Assembly (NCBI GenBank): GCA_029858845.1
Contig: JAOUEG010000106.1
Span: forward strand, 1 to 6,426
Reading direction: 5' to 3'
Length of the DNA stretch: 6,426 nt
From: Chloroflexota bacterium
Lineage (GTDB): Bacteria; Chloroflexota; Limnocylindria; Limnocylindrales; CSP1-4
Shown here: one piece after another, positions 6,373 to 6,426 of the stretch
How positions within the stretch are numbered: position 1 is the first letter of the stretch
Layout of the letters: every line of letters begins with the position of its first letter
Translations under genes and position numbers: made by a program
Notes under the pieces: generated by a model
Databases searched by the model: none
What the model was told of the DNA's origin: nothing
What the model saw: the letters and a program-made list of their open reading frames with translations, nothing else

Positions 6373-6426
6373 GCCCGGAGGCCTTTGCGGCGGCCTTCGG
6401 GGTCGGGCTACTGCTCGCCGTGCTCG
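6369..6426 (+). CDS. Start of a membrane-protein gene, cut off by the window edge (LemA-like possible)
   Basis: GTG at 6369 overlaps the GIDE-like stop by GTGA and has GGAGGG at good spacing. The 19 visible codons read MSPEAFAAAFGVGLLLAVL, the beginning of an N-terminal hydrophobic helix typical of a single-pass membrane or exported protein. LemA-family proteins begin with such a helix, and from memory lemA genes occur next to GIDE-like genes in some prokaryotes, but the visible part cannot confirm it. The gene is incomplete at its 3' end. Confidence 0.6.
   Translation, partial: MSPEAFAAAFGVGLLLAVL

Overview
The window is chromosomal-looking DNA from a very GC-rich bacterium. By eye, well over two thirds of bases are G or C, and third codon positions are almost always G or C. 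GTG and TTG starts are common, genes are tightly packed, and Shine-Dalgarno sequences are clear where genes are not coupled. The protein styles (UbiA-type prenyltransferase, divergent ParB, GIDE-like membrane protein, conserved proteins of unknown function) fit a high-GC Chloroflexota lineage (Limnocylindria-like) best, with Actinomycetota as the alternative. This is inference from sequence style; no rRNA or marker gene is present.

Layout. Bases 8-1781 (+) hold a parA-parB pair, the ATPase and CTP-dependent clamp families of DNA segregation. The two genes overlap by 14 bases, and parB is best started at a TTG inside parA behind a good Shine-Dalgarno. A perfect 12-bp hairpin (1805-1835) lies between parB and the convergent minus-strand genes. 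Bases 5180-1860 (-) hold five minus-strand genes, read from right to left: a 174-aa protein of unknown function, a HAD phosphatase, a PlsC-like acyltransferase (ATGA overlap with the HAD gene), a 121-aa protein of unknown function with its own strong ribosome binding site, and a UbiA-family prenyltransferase. From about 5290 (+), a divergent unit begins with a GIDE-like membrane protein without a RING finger. It is coupled through GTGA to a gene cut off by the window edge that starts like a membrane protein.

How the genes may work together. ParA and ParB form one functional pair. The HAD phosphatase, acyltransferase and prenyltransferase all suit membrane-lipid or isoprenoid metabolism, so the minus-strand block may be a membrane-lipid cluster carrying two uncharacterised partners; this is inference from proximity. 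The GIDE-like gene and its coupled neighbour look like a separate membrane or envelope module.

No RNA gene, CRISPR array, insertion sequence, parS site or long repeat was seen. Nothing here is a convincing new system. The best leads are the GIDE-like two-gene unit, the ParB with unusual termini, and the HAD/PlsC/UbiA block with its two unknown proteins.
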